A program made the position numbers and the translations under genes. Positions 46,440 to 55,742 of a DNA stretch of 64,000 nt are shown here, one piece after another. Within the stretch, counting starts at the first letter, position 1. The number at the start of each line of letters is the position of its first letter. The notes under the pieces are model-generated. The model worked only from the letters and a program-made list of their open reading frames with translations. It did no database searches and was not told the DNA's origin. The stretch is taken from the NCBI GenBank assembly GCA_963457665.1, contig OY735224.1:47506811-47570810 (forward strand), in the 5' to 3' direction. The DNA comes from Thysanoteuthis rhombus (lineage: Eukaryota > Mollusca > Cephalopoda > Oegopsida > Thysanoteuthidae).

Positions 46440-49400
46440 AAAGATTGATTTTCCAAAGTGTTCATAACCAAGCGTTCAAGGGAAGCCTCAGAGGCAATGT
46501 TTCAATCGTTTTTAACAACTTTCTTGAATGTAATACAAAAAAGGATTGATTTTCCAAAGTGTTCATAACCAAGACTTGAAGGGAAGCCTCAGAAGCAATG
46601 TTTCACTGGTTTTTAACAACTTTCTTGAATGTAATAAAAAAAAGGGATGGATTTTCCAAAGTATTCATAACCAAGCCTTGAAGGGAAGCCTCAAAAGAAA
46701 TGTTTCAATGGTTTTTAACAACTTTTTGAATGTAATAAAAGAAAAGGATTGATTTTCCAAAGTGTTCTTAACCAAGCCTGAAAGGGAAGCCTCAGAAACA
46801 ATGTTTCACTGGTTTTTAACAACTTTCTTGAATGTAATAAAGAAAAAGATTGATTTTCCAAAGTGTCCATAACCAAGCCTTGAAGGGAAGCCTCAGAAGA
46901 AATGTTTCAATGGTTTTTAACAACTTTCTTGAATGTAATAAAAAAAAGAATCGATTCCCTAAAATGTTCATAACCAAGTGTTGAAGTGAAGCCTCAGAAG
47001 CAATGTTTCAATGGTTTTTAACAACTTTCTTGAATGTAATAAAAAAAAAGATTGATTTTCCAAAGAGTTCTTAACCAAGCCTTTAGGAGAAGCGTCAGAA
47101 GCAATGTTTCAATGGTTTTTAACAACTTTCTTGAATGTAATAAAAAAAAAGGATTGATTTTCCAAAGTGTTCATAACCAAGCGTTGAAGGAAAGCCTCAG
47201 AAGCAATGTTTCAATGGTTTTTAACAACTTTTTTGAATGTAATAAAAAAAAAGATTGATTTTTCCAAAGGGTTCTTAACCAAACCTTGAGGAGAAGCCTC
47301 AGAAGCAATATTTCAATGGTTTTTAACAACTTTCTTGAATGTAATAAAAAAAAAGGATTGATTTTCCAAAGTGTTTATAACCAAGCCTTGAAAGGAAGCC
47401 TCAGAAGCAATGTTCCAATGGTTTTTAATAACTTTCTTTAATGTTATAAAAAGAAAGGAATGATTTTCCAAAGTGTTACTAACCAAGCCTTGAAGGGAAG
47501 CATCAGAAGATATGTTTCAATGGTTTTTAACAACTTTTTTGAATGTAATAAAAAGAAAGGAATGATTTTCCAAAGTGTTCATAACCAAGAGTTGAATGGA
47601 AGCCACAGAAGATATGTTTCAGTGGTTTTTAACAACTTTCTTTATCGTAATAAAAAGAAAGGATTGATTTTCGAAAGTGTTCATAACCAAGCGTTGAAAG
47701 GACGCCTCAGAAGCAATATTTCAATGGTTTTTAACAACTTTCTTGAATGTAATAAAAAAAAGAGGGATTTTCAAAAGTGTTCTCAACCAAGCCTTGAGGA
47801 GAAGCCTCAGAAGAAATGTTTCAATGGTTTTTGACAACTTTCTTGAATGTAATTAAAAAAAAGGTTTGATTTCTCAAAGTGTTCATAACCAAGCCTTCAA
47901 GGGGAGCCTCAGAAGCAATGTTCTAATGGTTTTTAACAACTTTCTTGAATATAATAAGAAAAAAGGATTGACTTTTCAAAGTGTTCATAACCAAGCCTTG
48001 AAGGGATGCCTCAGAAGCAATGTTTCACTGGTTTTTAACAACTTTCTTGAATGTAATTAAAAAAAAGGATTGATTATCCAAAGTGTTCATGATCAAGCCT
48101 TGAAAAACCTCAGAAGGAATGTTTCAATGGTTTTTAACAACTTTCTTGATTGTAATTAAAATAAAGGATTGAATATCCAAAGTGTTCATAACCAAGCCTT
48201 GAACAGAAGCCTCAGAAGGAATGTTTCAATGGTTTTAAAAACTTTCTTGAATGTAATTAAAATAAAGGATTGAATATCCAATGTGTTCATAACCAAGCCT
48301 TGAAGGGAAGCCACAGAAGCAATGTTTCAATGGTTTTTAACCTTTTCTTGATTGTAATTAAAATAAAGGATTGAATATCCAAAGTGTTCATAACCAAGCC
48401 TGGAAGGGAAGCCTCAAAAGCAATGTTTCAATGGTTTTTAACAACTTTCTTGAATGTAATAAAAAAAAAGGATTGATTTTCCAAAGAGTTCTTAACCAAG
48501 CCTGGAAGGGAAGCCTCAAAAGCAATGTTTCAATGGTTTTTAACAACTTTCTTGAATGTAATAAAAAAAAAGATTGATTTTCCAAAGTGTTCATAACCAA
48601 GCGTTCAAGGGAAGCCTCAGAGGCAATGTTTCAATCGTTTTTAACAACTTTCTTGAATGTAATACAAAAAAGGATTGATTTTCCAAAGTGTTCATAACCA
48701 AGACTTGAAGGGAAGCCTCAGAAGCAATGTTTCACTGGTTTTTAACAACTTTCTTGAATGTAATAAAAAAAAGGGATGGATTTTCCAAAGTATTCATAAC
48801 CAAGCCTTGAAGGGAAGCCTCAAAAGAAATGTTTCAATGGTTTTTAACAACTTTTTGAATGTAATAAAAGAAAAGGATTGATTTTCCAAAGTGTTCTTAA
48901 CCAAGCCTGAAAGGGAAGCCTCAGAAACAATGTTTCACTGGTTTTTAACAACTTTCTTGAATGTAATAAAGAAAAAGATTGATTTTCCAAAGTGTCCATA
49001 ACCAAGCCTTGAAGGGAAGCCTCAGAAGCAATGTTTCAATGGTTTTTAACAACTTTCTTGAATGTAATAAAAAAAAAGATTGATTTTCCAAAGAGTTCTT
49101 AACCAAGCCTTGAGGAGAAGCGTCAGAAGCAATGTTTCAATGGTTTTTAACAACTTTCTTGAATGTAATAAAAAAAAAGGATTGATTTTCCAAAGTGTTC
49201 ATAACCAAGCGTTGAAGGAAAGCCTCAGAAGCAATGTTCCAATAGTTTTTAATAACTTTCTTTAATGTAATAAAAAAAAAGATTGATTTTTCCAAAGGGT
49301 TCTTAACCAAACCTTGAGGAGAAGCCTCAGAAGCAATATTTCAATGGTTTTTAACAACTTTCTTGAATGTAATAAAAAAAAAGGATTGATTTTCCAAAGT

Positions 49401-50400
49401 GTTTATAACCAAGCCTTGAAAGGAAGCCTCAGAAGCAATGTTCCAATGGTTTTTAATAACTTTCTTTAATGTTATAAAAAGAAAGGAATGATTTTCCAAA
49501 GTGTTACTAACCAAGCCTTGAAGGGAAGCATCAGAAGATATGTTTCAATGGTTTTTAACAACTTTTTTGAATGTAATAAAAAGAAAGGAATGATTTTCCA
49601 AAGTGTTCATAACCAAGAGTTGAATGGAAGCCACAGAAGATATGTTTCAGTGGTTTTTAACAACTTTCTTTATCGTAATAAAAAGAAAGGATTGATTTTC
49701 GAAAGTGTTCATAACCAAGCGTTGAAAGGACGCCTCAGAAGCAATATTTCAATGGTTTTTAACAACTTTCTTGAATGTAATAAAAAAAAGAGGGATTTTC
49801 AAAAGTGTTCTCAACCAAGCCTTGAGGAGAAGCCTCAGAAGCAATGTTTCAATGGTTTTTGACAACTTTCTTGAATGTAATTAAAAAAAAGGTTTGATTT
49901 CTCAAAGTGTTCATAACCAAGCCTTCAAGGGGAGCCTCAGAAGCAATGTTCTAATGGTTTTTAACAACTTTCTTGAATATAATAAGAAAAAAGGATTGAC
50001 TTTTCAAAGTGTTCATAACCAAGCCTTGAAGGGATGCCTCAGAAGCAATGTTTCACTGGTTTTTAACAACTTTCTTGAATGTAATTAAAAAAAAGGATTG
50101 ATTATCCAAAGTGTTCATGATCAAGCCTTGAAAAACCTCAGAAGGAATGTTTCAATGGTTTTTAACAACTTTCTTGATTGTAATTAAAATAAAGGATTGA
50201 ATATCCAAAGTGTTCATAACCAAGCCTTGAACAGAAGCCTCAGAAGGAATGTTTCAATGGTTTTAAAAACTTTCTTGGATGTAATTAAAATAAAGGATTG
50301 AATATCCAATGTGTTCATAACCAAGCCTTGAAGGGAAGCCACAGAAGCAATGTTTCAATGGTTTTTAACCTTTTCTTGATTGTAATTAAAATAAAGGATT
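46440..50400. repeat. Two adjacent copies of a block of about 2 kb in array C
   Basis: Monomer series from 46,440 to about 48,370 recurs from about 48,570 to 50,400. The offset is 2,129 bp at the left (46,546 and 48,675) and 2,028 bp further right (47,052/49,080; 47,460/49,488; 47,866/49,894). The 101-bp difference is one monomer (near 46,940, with GAATCGATTCCC) present only in the first copy. Near-identical variant series point to a recent duplication followed by loss or gain of one monomer. Confidence 0.88.
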
Positions 50401-51410
50401 GAATATCCAAAGTGTTCATAACCAAGCCTTGAAGGGAAGCCTCAGAAGAAATGTTTCAATGGTTTTAAACAACTTTCTTGAATGTAATAAAAAAAAAGGA
50501 TTGATTTTCCAAAGTGTTCATAACCGAGCCTTGAAGGGAAGCCACAGAAGCAATGTTTCAAGGGTTTTTAACAACTTTCTTGATTGTAATTAAAATAAAG
50601 GATTGAATATCCAAAGTGTTCATAACCAAGCCTTGAAGAGAAGCCTTAGAAGGAATGTTTCAATGGTTTTAACAACTTTCTTGAATGTAATTAAAATAAA
50701 GGATTGAATATCCAATGTGTTCATAACCAAGCCTTGAAGGGAAGCCTCAGAAGAAATGTTTCAATGGTTTTCAACAACCTTCTTGATTGTAATTAAAATA
50801 AAGGATTGAATATCCGAAGTGTTCATAACCAAGCCTTGAAGAGAAGCCTCAGAAGGAATGTTTCAATGGTTTTAACAACTTTCTTGAATGTAATTAAAAA
50901 AAAGGATTGAATATCCAATGTGTTCATAACCAAGCCTTGAAGGGAAGCCTCAGAAGAAATGTTTCAATGGTTTTTAACAACTTTCTTGATTGTAATTAAA
51001 ATAAAGGATTGAATATCCAAAGTGTTCATAACCAAGCCTTGAAGAGAAGCTTCAGAAGGAATGTTTCAATGGTTTTAACAACTTCCTTGAATGTAATTAA
51101 AATAAAGGATTGAATATCCAATGTGTTCATAACCAAGCCTTGAATGGAAGCCTCAAAAGAAATGTTTCAATGGTTTTTAACAACTTTCTTGATTGTAATT
51201 AAAATAAAGGATTGAATATCCAAAGTGTTCATAACCAGGCCTTGAAGAGAAGCCTCAGAAGAAATGTTTCAATGGTTTTTAGCAACTTTCTTGAATGTAA
51301 TAAAAAAAAGGATTGATTTTCCAAAGTGTTTATAACCAAGCCTTGAAGGGAAGCCACATAAGAAATGTTCCAATGTTTTTTAACAACTTTCTTCAATGTA
51401 ATAAGAAGAA

Positions 51411-51725
51411 AAGATCGAAAAAATGATCTCAATGAAACCCTCAAAAGAAGAAGGAATCAAGCAGAGAATCACACTAGGATGGCAAGCCTTTGGCAGAGCA
51501 AGCACAACCCTCAAAAATAATAGGATCCCATTAATCCTAAAGAGAAGGTTGTATAACCAATGCATCCTCCCAATAATCGCTTATGGAGCTGGAACATAGA
51601 ACTTAACCAAGAGACAGACTCGTAAGCAAGGAACCATGCAACATGCATATGAAAGAATAATGATAAAGCAGTGTGGCAAATCCTGGGGAGGGTCTATGTC
51701 CAACGACGGACAATAAAAGACTGAT
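51411..51725 (+). pseudogene. RTE-type LINE reverse transcriptase C-terminal fragment, longest copy
   Basis: Starts where array C stops. The plus strand encodes GIKQRITLGWQAFGRAS, KRRLYNQCILPIIAYGAG, LTKRQ and MQHAYERIM, the conserved end of the RTE-clade reverse transcriptase ORF (IKRRI-LGW-AFG, QCVLP-YG-ETW, LTK, QR-MERAMLG). A TAG replaces the usual Trp after YGAG, and a frameshift lies at the left end. After ERIM the sequence jumps to GTGTGGCAAATCCTGGGG by an internal deletion of about 260 bases relative to the other units. It ends in GACTGATGATG and the GAT/ATC tail. It extends further 5' than the LINE piece in units 1-10. Confidence 0.85.
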
Positions 51726-51744
51726 GATGATGATGATCATCATC

Positions 51745-52036
51745 ATCATCATGACATAGCCATGAAATATAATCCATGAAAACGTTTCCAAATATAGTCA
51801 AGCTTATTTCCATACGATCGGTAAACGTTCTCACCATGACAACCCAACGTCATCTTAATGTTTTGCCGTATCGGATGAAAACTGTGCAAAATTCTTGTTT
51901 TATCAACAATAGTATAAAGATTTCTTCCATTTACTGTTAAGATTGCATTGAACCCAGTTTTTGTCTTTTCAAAACATATTTAATAGCAGTTAACAAAAAT
52001 CAACTGAACATATCGTATCAAGAAAAACGGTCCTAC
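51745..52036 (+). promoter_or_regulatory. Spacer upstream of each ORF, putative promoter and 5' leader
   Basis: About 280-310 bp recurs before every ORF (here and before 53,272, 54,506, 55,743, 56,979, 58,207, 59,444, 60,680, 61,908 and 63,144). Conserved blocks: CATGACATAGC, GAAAACGTTTCCAAA, ATGATCGGTAAACGTTCTCA, CTTAATGTTCTGCCGTATCG, TTCTTGTTTTATCGACAATA and ATCAAGAAAAACAGTCCAAC before the ATG. From unit 2 on, most copies have TATATATCATATC 30-40 bp before the ATG, which could be a TATA-type element; units 5 and 8 have TATAGATAATATC. The start context CCAACATGAG has A at -3. A promoter role is inferred from position only. Confidence 0.4.
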
Positions 52037-52567
52037 ATGAGCAACAAAAGAAGCCAGCCAACCAAACCATCTGCAGCATCAGAAACCGTCGAAATGTCCA
52101 TTACACCCTTTATCATAGAGGTGGGTGAGGACCCACCCATCGCTATGAGTCCTCCAATGTGCACGCTGGATATTGAGAGACTGTTGCCAGGCGTAGAAGG
52201 AGCCTCAACATCTGTTGGTACTGTCCTAGCTGTGGTAGAGGCTCCTTCTCTCTGGGTGAACTTCAGTCAACTATCACCTAGGATTGAGGAAGCTTCAACA
52301 CCTACCATAGCGGCAGCTAATCGGGTTCATCTTCCTCGACCAATATTGCCTAGCAATACTTCTGCACTGAACCACAGGATGAAGCTAAAGCATCGCCTTC
52401 TACTTATTGCCTTGGCATTTTTGATTGTCATTGCATTGACATTAAGTATAGTTTTGGCCATTGCAGCTACTATATATGTCGTGATTTCTGAAATTATATA
52501 TATGCTGGCTATGTATTCTATATTGGTTTATCTTTGCCACCAAGATTTGAACATTGATAGGCTTTGA
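52037..52567 (+). CDS. Unit 1: putative two-helix membrane protein, 176 codons
   Basis: Family not recognised. Layout shared by all copies: a polar N-terminal region of about 118 residues rich in Ser, Thr, Pro and Glu without a signal peptide; a basic KLKHR stretch (116-120); a strong hydrophobic helix (about 121-144, starting LLLIALAFLIVIA); a second hydrophobic stretch (about 148-167, VVISEI to ILVYLC); and a short polar tail CHQDLNIDRL. An NTS glycosylation sequon lies at 107-109. A short internal similarity (LPG-IEGAST and LSPRIEEAST) is visible. Unit 1 is the most diverged copy: Lys at 10, ETVEMS, ERLLPGVEG, LAVVEAPSLW and IYMLAMYS. The start is the first ATG with A at -3. TGA ends the frame just before the LINE-derived part. 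Whether it is transcribed cannot be told. Confidence 0.55.
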   Translation: MSNKRSQPTKPSAASETVEMSITPFIIEVGEDPPIAMSPPMCTLDIERLLPGVEGASTSVGTVLAVVEAPSLWVNFSQLSPRIEEASTPTIAAANRVHLPRPILPSNTSALNHRMKLKHRLLLIALAFLIVIALTLSIVLAIAATIYVVISEIIYMLAMYSILVYLCHQDLNIDRL

Positions 52568-52614
52568 ATATTTTCTCAAAAGTGGCCATTACCCTCTTCA
52601 TCATAGACGTGGGA

Positions 52615-52990
52615 ACCATGCAACATGCACATGAAAAAATAATGCTGGGCCTCACAAGGAGAGACCACAAAACAACACAGTACATCCGGGAAAAGACAAG
52701 ACTTAGAGACATCATAGAATCTATGAAAAATCTCAAATGGTGGTGGGCTGGCCATCTTGCAACAATGGCAGACAATCGATGGAGATCAAGACTCACAACA
52801 TGGATCCCCCGACACCACATGTGCAACCGAGGCCGGAAAAATGTTCGATGGAAAGACGTGCTAGACAAGTTCAGGAAGTACTGGCTCTGTGACGCCCATC
52901 ATAGAGAAGTGTGGCAAATCCTGGGGAAGTCTATGTCAAACGACTGATGCTAAAAGACTGATGATAATGATGATGATCATCATCATCATG
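52615..52990 (+). pseudogene. Unit 1 LINE (RTE) tail, open to its stop
   Basis: The frame from MQHAHEKIMLG runs through KWWWAGHLATMADNRW, WIPRHHMCNRGR, RWKDVLDKFRKYWL and REVWQILG to a stop at 52,947. It is the C-terminus of an RTE reverse transcriptase lacking everything upstream of QRAMERAMLG, so it is a 5'-truncated copy. The tail ACTGATGATAATGATGATG then meets an ATC run, forming a palindrome. No catalytic RT domain is present. Confidence 0.82.
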
Positions 52991-53271
52991 ACATAGCCAT
53001 GAAATTTAATCAACGAAAACGTTTCCAAACATGATCAAGCTTATTTCCTTATGATCGGTAAACATTCTCACCATGACAACTTAACGTCATCTTAATGTTC
53101 TGCCGTATCGGAAGAACACTGTGCAAAATTCTTGTTTTATCGACAATATTATAAAGATTGCTTTCATTTACTGTTAAAATTGCATCGATCCCAGTTTTTC
53201 TCCTCTCAAGAACAATTCAATAGCTTAACAAAAATTAATTGTATATATCATATCAAGAAAAACAGTCCAAC

Positions 53272-53802
53272 ATGAGCAACAAAAGAAGCCAGCCAACAGA
53301 CCCATCCGCAGCATCAGAGACAATCGAAGTGGCCATTACCCCCTGCATCATAGAGATGGGTGAGGACCCACCCATCGCTATGAGTCCTCCAATGTGCACA
53401 CTGGATATTGAGAGACCGTTGCCAGGCATAGAGGGAGCCTCAACATCCGTTTTTACTGTTTTACCGATGGTAGAGGCTCCTACTTACCGGGTGAACTTCA
53501 GTCAACTATCACCTAGGATTGAGGAAGCTTCAACGCCTACCATAGCAACAGCTAATCGGGTTCATCTCCATCGACCAATATTGCCTAGCAATACTTCTGC
53601 ACTGAACCAGAGGATGAAGCTAAAGCATCGCCTTCTACTTATTGCCCTGGCATATTTGATTGTCATTACATTGACATTAGGTATAGTTTTGGCCATTGCA
53701 GCTACTATATATGTCGTGATTTCAGAGATTATATGTATGCTGGCTGTGAATAGTATCTTGGTTTATCTTTGCCACCAAGATTTGAACATTGATAGGCTTT
53801 GA
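53272..53802 (+). CDS. Unit 2: putative two-helix membrane protein, 176 codons
   Basis: Same architecture as unit 1. An upstream in-frame extension from a TTG at 53,239 is possible, but the conserved start is the ATG at 53,272. Distinguishing residues: Asp at 10 (TDPSA), ITPCIIEMG, SVFTVL and VNFSQ. The first helix is the AYLIVITLTLGIVL variant with ATIY after it, while the C-terminal part has MLAVNS. This combines features of unit 3 (helix) and units 4-10 (tail), suggesting gene conversion. Function unknown. Confidence 0.55.
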   Translation: MSNKRSQPTDPSAASETIEVAITPCIIEMGEDPPIAMSPPMCTLDIERPLPGIEGASTSVFTVLPMVEAPTYRVNFSQLSPRIEEASTPTIATANRVHLHRPILPSNTSALNQRMKLKHRLLLIALAYLIVITLTLGIVLAIAATIYVVISEIICMLAVNSILVYLCHQDLNIDRL

Positions 53803-53849
53803 ATATTTTCTGAAAAGTGGCCATTACCCCCTTCATCATAGACGTGGGA

Positions 53850-54223
53850 ACGATGCAACGTGCACATGAAAGAATAATGCTGGGCCTCACATGGAGAGAC
53901 CACAAAACAACACAGTACATCCGGGAAAAGACAAGACTTAGAGACATCATAGAATCTATGATTAATCTCAAATGGTGGTGGGCTGGCCATCTTGCAACAA
54001 TGGAGACAATCGATGGAGATCAAGACTCACAACATGGATCCCCCGACACCACATGTGCAACCGAGGCCGGAAAAATGTTAGATGGAAGGACGAGCTAGTC
54101 AAGTTCAGGAACTACTGGCTCTGTGACGCCCATCAGAGAGAAGTGTGGCAAATCCTGGGGAGGTCTATGTCAAACGACTGATGCTAAAATACTGATGATA
54201 ATGATGATGATCATCATCATCAT
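53850..54223 (+). pseudogene. Unit 2 LINE (RTE) tail, frameshifted
   Basis: Same fragment as in unit 1, with one base missing after LATM (ATGGAGAC instead of ATGGCAGAC, near 54,001). The reading frame therefore splits into an upstream part ending near 54,098 and a downstream part (53,972-54,181). The GAT/ATC palindromic tail follows. Not functional. Confidence 0.82.
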
Positions 54224-54505
54224 GACATAGCTATGAAATTTAATCGATGAAAACGTTTCCAAATATGGTCAAGCTTATTTCCTTATGATCGGTAAACGTT
54301 CTCAGCATGACAACTTAACGTCATCTTAATGTTCTGCCGTATCGGAAGAACACTGTGCAAAATTCTTGTTTTATCGACAATATTATAAAGATTGCTTTCA
54401 TTTACTGTTAAAATTGCATCGATCCCAGTTTTTCTCCTCTCAAGAACAATTCAATAGCTTAACAAAAATTAATCGTATATATCATATCAAGAAAAACAGT
54501 CCAAC

Positions 54506-55039
54506 ATGAGCAACAAAAAAAGCCAGCCTACCGAACCATCCGCAGCATCAGAGACAATCGAAGTGGCCATTACCCCCTTCATCATAGAGGTGGGTGAGGA
54601 CCCACCCATCGCTGCTATGAGTCCTCCAATGTGCACGCTGGATATTGAGAGACCGTTGCCAGGCATAAAGGGAGCCTCAACATCAGTTGGTACTGTTCTA
54701 CCGATGGTAGAGGCTCCTACTTACCGGGTGAACTTCGGTCAACTATCACCTAGGATTGAGGAAGCTTCAACACCTACCATAGCGGTAGCTAATCAGGTTC
54801 ATCTTCCTCGACCAATATTGCCTAGCAATACTTCTGCACTGAACCAGAGGATGAAGCTAAAGCATCGCCTTCTACTTATTGCCCTGGCATATTTGATTGT
54901 CATTACATTGACATTAGGTATAGTTTTGGCCATTGCAGCTACTATATATGTTGTGATTTCTGAAATTATATGTATGCTGGCTATGTATTCTATATTGGTT
55001 TATCTTTGCCACCAAGATTTGAACATTGAGAGGCTTTGA
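54506..55039 (+). CDS. Unit 3: putative two-helix membrane protein, 177 codons
   Basis: Family unknown. One codon longer than its neighbours through an in-frame GCT insertion (IAAMSPP). Other markers: KKSQPTE, GIKGAST, IAVANQVHLP, helix variant AYLIVITLTLGIVL, MLAMYS and the C-terminal NIERL. The predicted protein is identical to unit 6, 3,701 bp downstream. The whole-codon insertion is one of two length changes seen among the ten copies, and both keep the frame. Confidence 0.57.
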   Translation: MSNKKSQPTEPSAASETIEVAITPFIIEVGEDPPIAAMSPPMCTLDIERPLPGIKGASTSVGTVLPMVEAPTYRVNFGQLSPRIEEASTPTIAVANQVHLPRPILPSNTSALNQRMKLKHRLLLIALAYLIVITLTLGIVLAIAATIYVVISEIICMLAMYSILVYLCHQDLNIERL

Positions 55040-55086
55040 ATATTTTCTCAAAAGAGGCTATTACACCCTTCATCATAGACGTGGGA

Positions 55087-55461
55087 ACGATGCAACGTGC
55101 ACATGAAAGAATAATACTGGGCCTCACGTGGAGAGACCACAAAACCACACAGTACATCCGGGAAAAGACAAGACTTAGAGACATCATAGAATCTATGAAA
55201 AATCTCAAATGGTGGTGGGCTGGCCATCTTGCAACAATGGAGACAATCGATGGAGATCAAGACTCACAACATGGATCCCCCGACACCACATGTGCAACCG
55301 AGGCCGGAAAAATGTTCGATGGAAAGACGCGCTAGACAAGTTCAGGAACTACTGGCTCTGTGACGCCCATCAGAGAGAAGTGTGGCAAATCCTGGGGAGG
55401 TCTATGTCAAACGACTGATGTTAAAAGACTGATGATAATGATGATGATCATCATCATCATG
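55087..55461 (+). pseudogene. Unit 3 LINE (RTE) tail, frameshifted
   Basis: Has the same one-base deletion after LATM as unit 2, so the frame breaks near 55,238 between the KWWWAGHLATM and NRWRSRLTTW blocks. The shared break shows that units 2, 3, 5, 6 and 8 inherited it or received it by conversion. Confidence 0.8.
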
Positions 55462-55742
55462 ACATAGCTATGAAATTTAATCGATGAAAACGTTTCCAAA
55501 TATAGTCAAGCTTATTTCCTTATGATCGGTAAACGTTCTCAGCATGACAACTTAACGTCATCTTAATGTTCTGCCGTATCGGAAGAACACTGTGCAAAAT
55601 TCTTGTTTTATCGACAATATTATAAAGATTGCTTTCATTTACTGTTAAAATTGCATCGATCCCAGTTTTTCTCCTCTCAAGAACAATTCAATAGCTTAAC
55701 AAAAATTAATCGTATATATCATATCAAGAAAAACAGTCCAAC

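Larger units (their letters stand above)
30413..51410. repeat. Satellite array C, about 102-bp monomer with an A-tract
   Basis: About 200 head-to-tail monomers (length divided by period). Each reads GATTTTCCAAAGTGTTCATA, ACCAAGCCTTGAAGGGAAGC, CTCAGAAGCAATGTTTCAAT, GGTTTTTAACAACTTTCTTG, AATGTAATAAAAAAAAA. The reverse complement matches half 1 of array B. Variants include CAAGCGTTG, CCTGGAAGGG, a GAGTTCTTAACC type, and an AATTAAAATAAAGGATTGAATATCC type that dominates 48,100-51,230. Length differences lie mostly in the A-run. At 102 bp (34 codons) the plus strand stays open through several monomers, the longest 36,902-37,741 (279 codons). The open lengths follow A-run lengths rather than any gene structure, so no CDS is called. 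Confidence 0.96.

Noticed and set aside
30413-51410. CRISPR-like array
   Set aside because: Monomers are contiguous with no unique spacers, the sequence context is eukaryotic, and no cas-like genes are present.
1-51410. Centromere or telomere identity of the satellite block
   Set aside because: No telomeric hexamers are present, and centromere function cannot be judged from sequence alone.
52518-52868. Minus-strand frames of 70-124 codons repeated in each 1.23-kb unit
   Set aside because: They are antisense to the LINE tail, whose plus-strand translation matches a known reverse transcriptase end.
52564-52947. ORF and LINE tail expressed as one protein by -1 frameshifting
   Set aside because: The two frames touch in unit 1, but no slippery heptamer is present at the stop, and units 2, 5 and 8 have a TGA in the joint, so it is not conserved.
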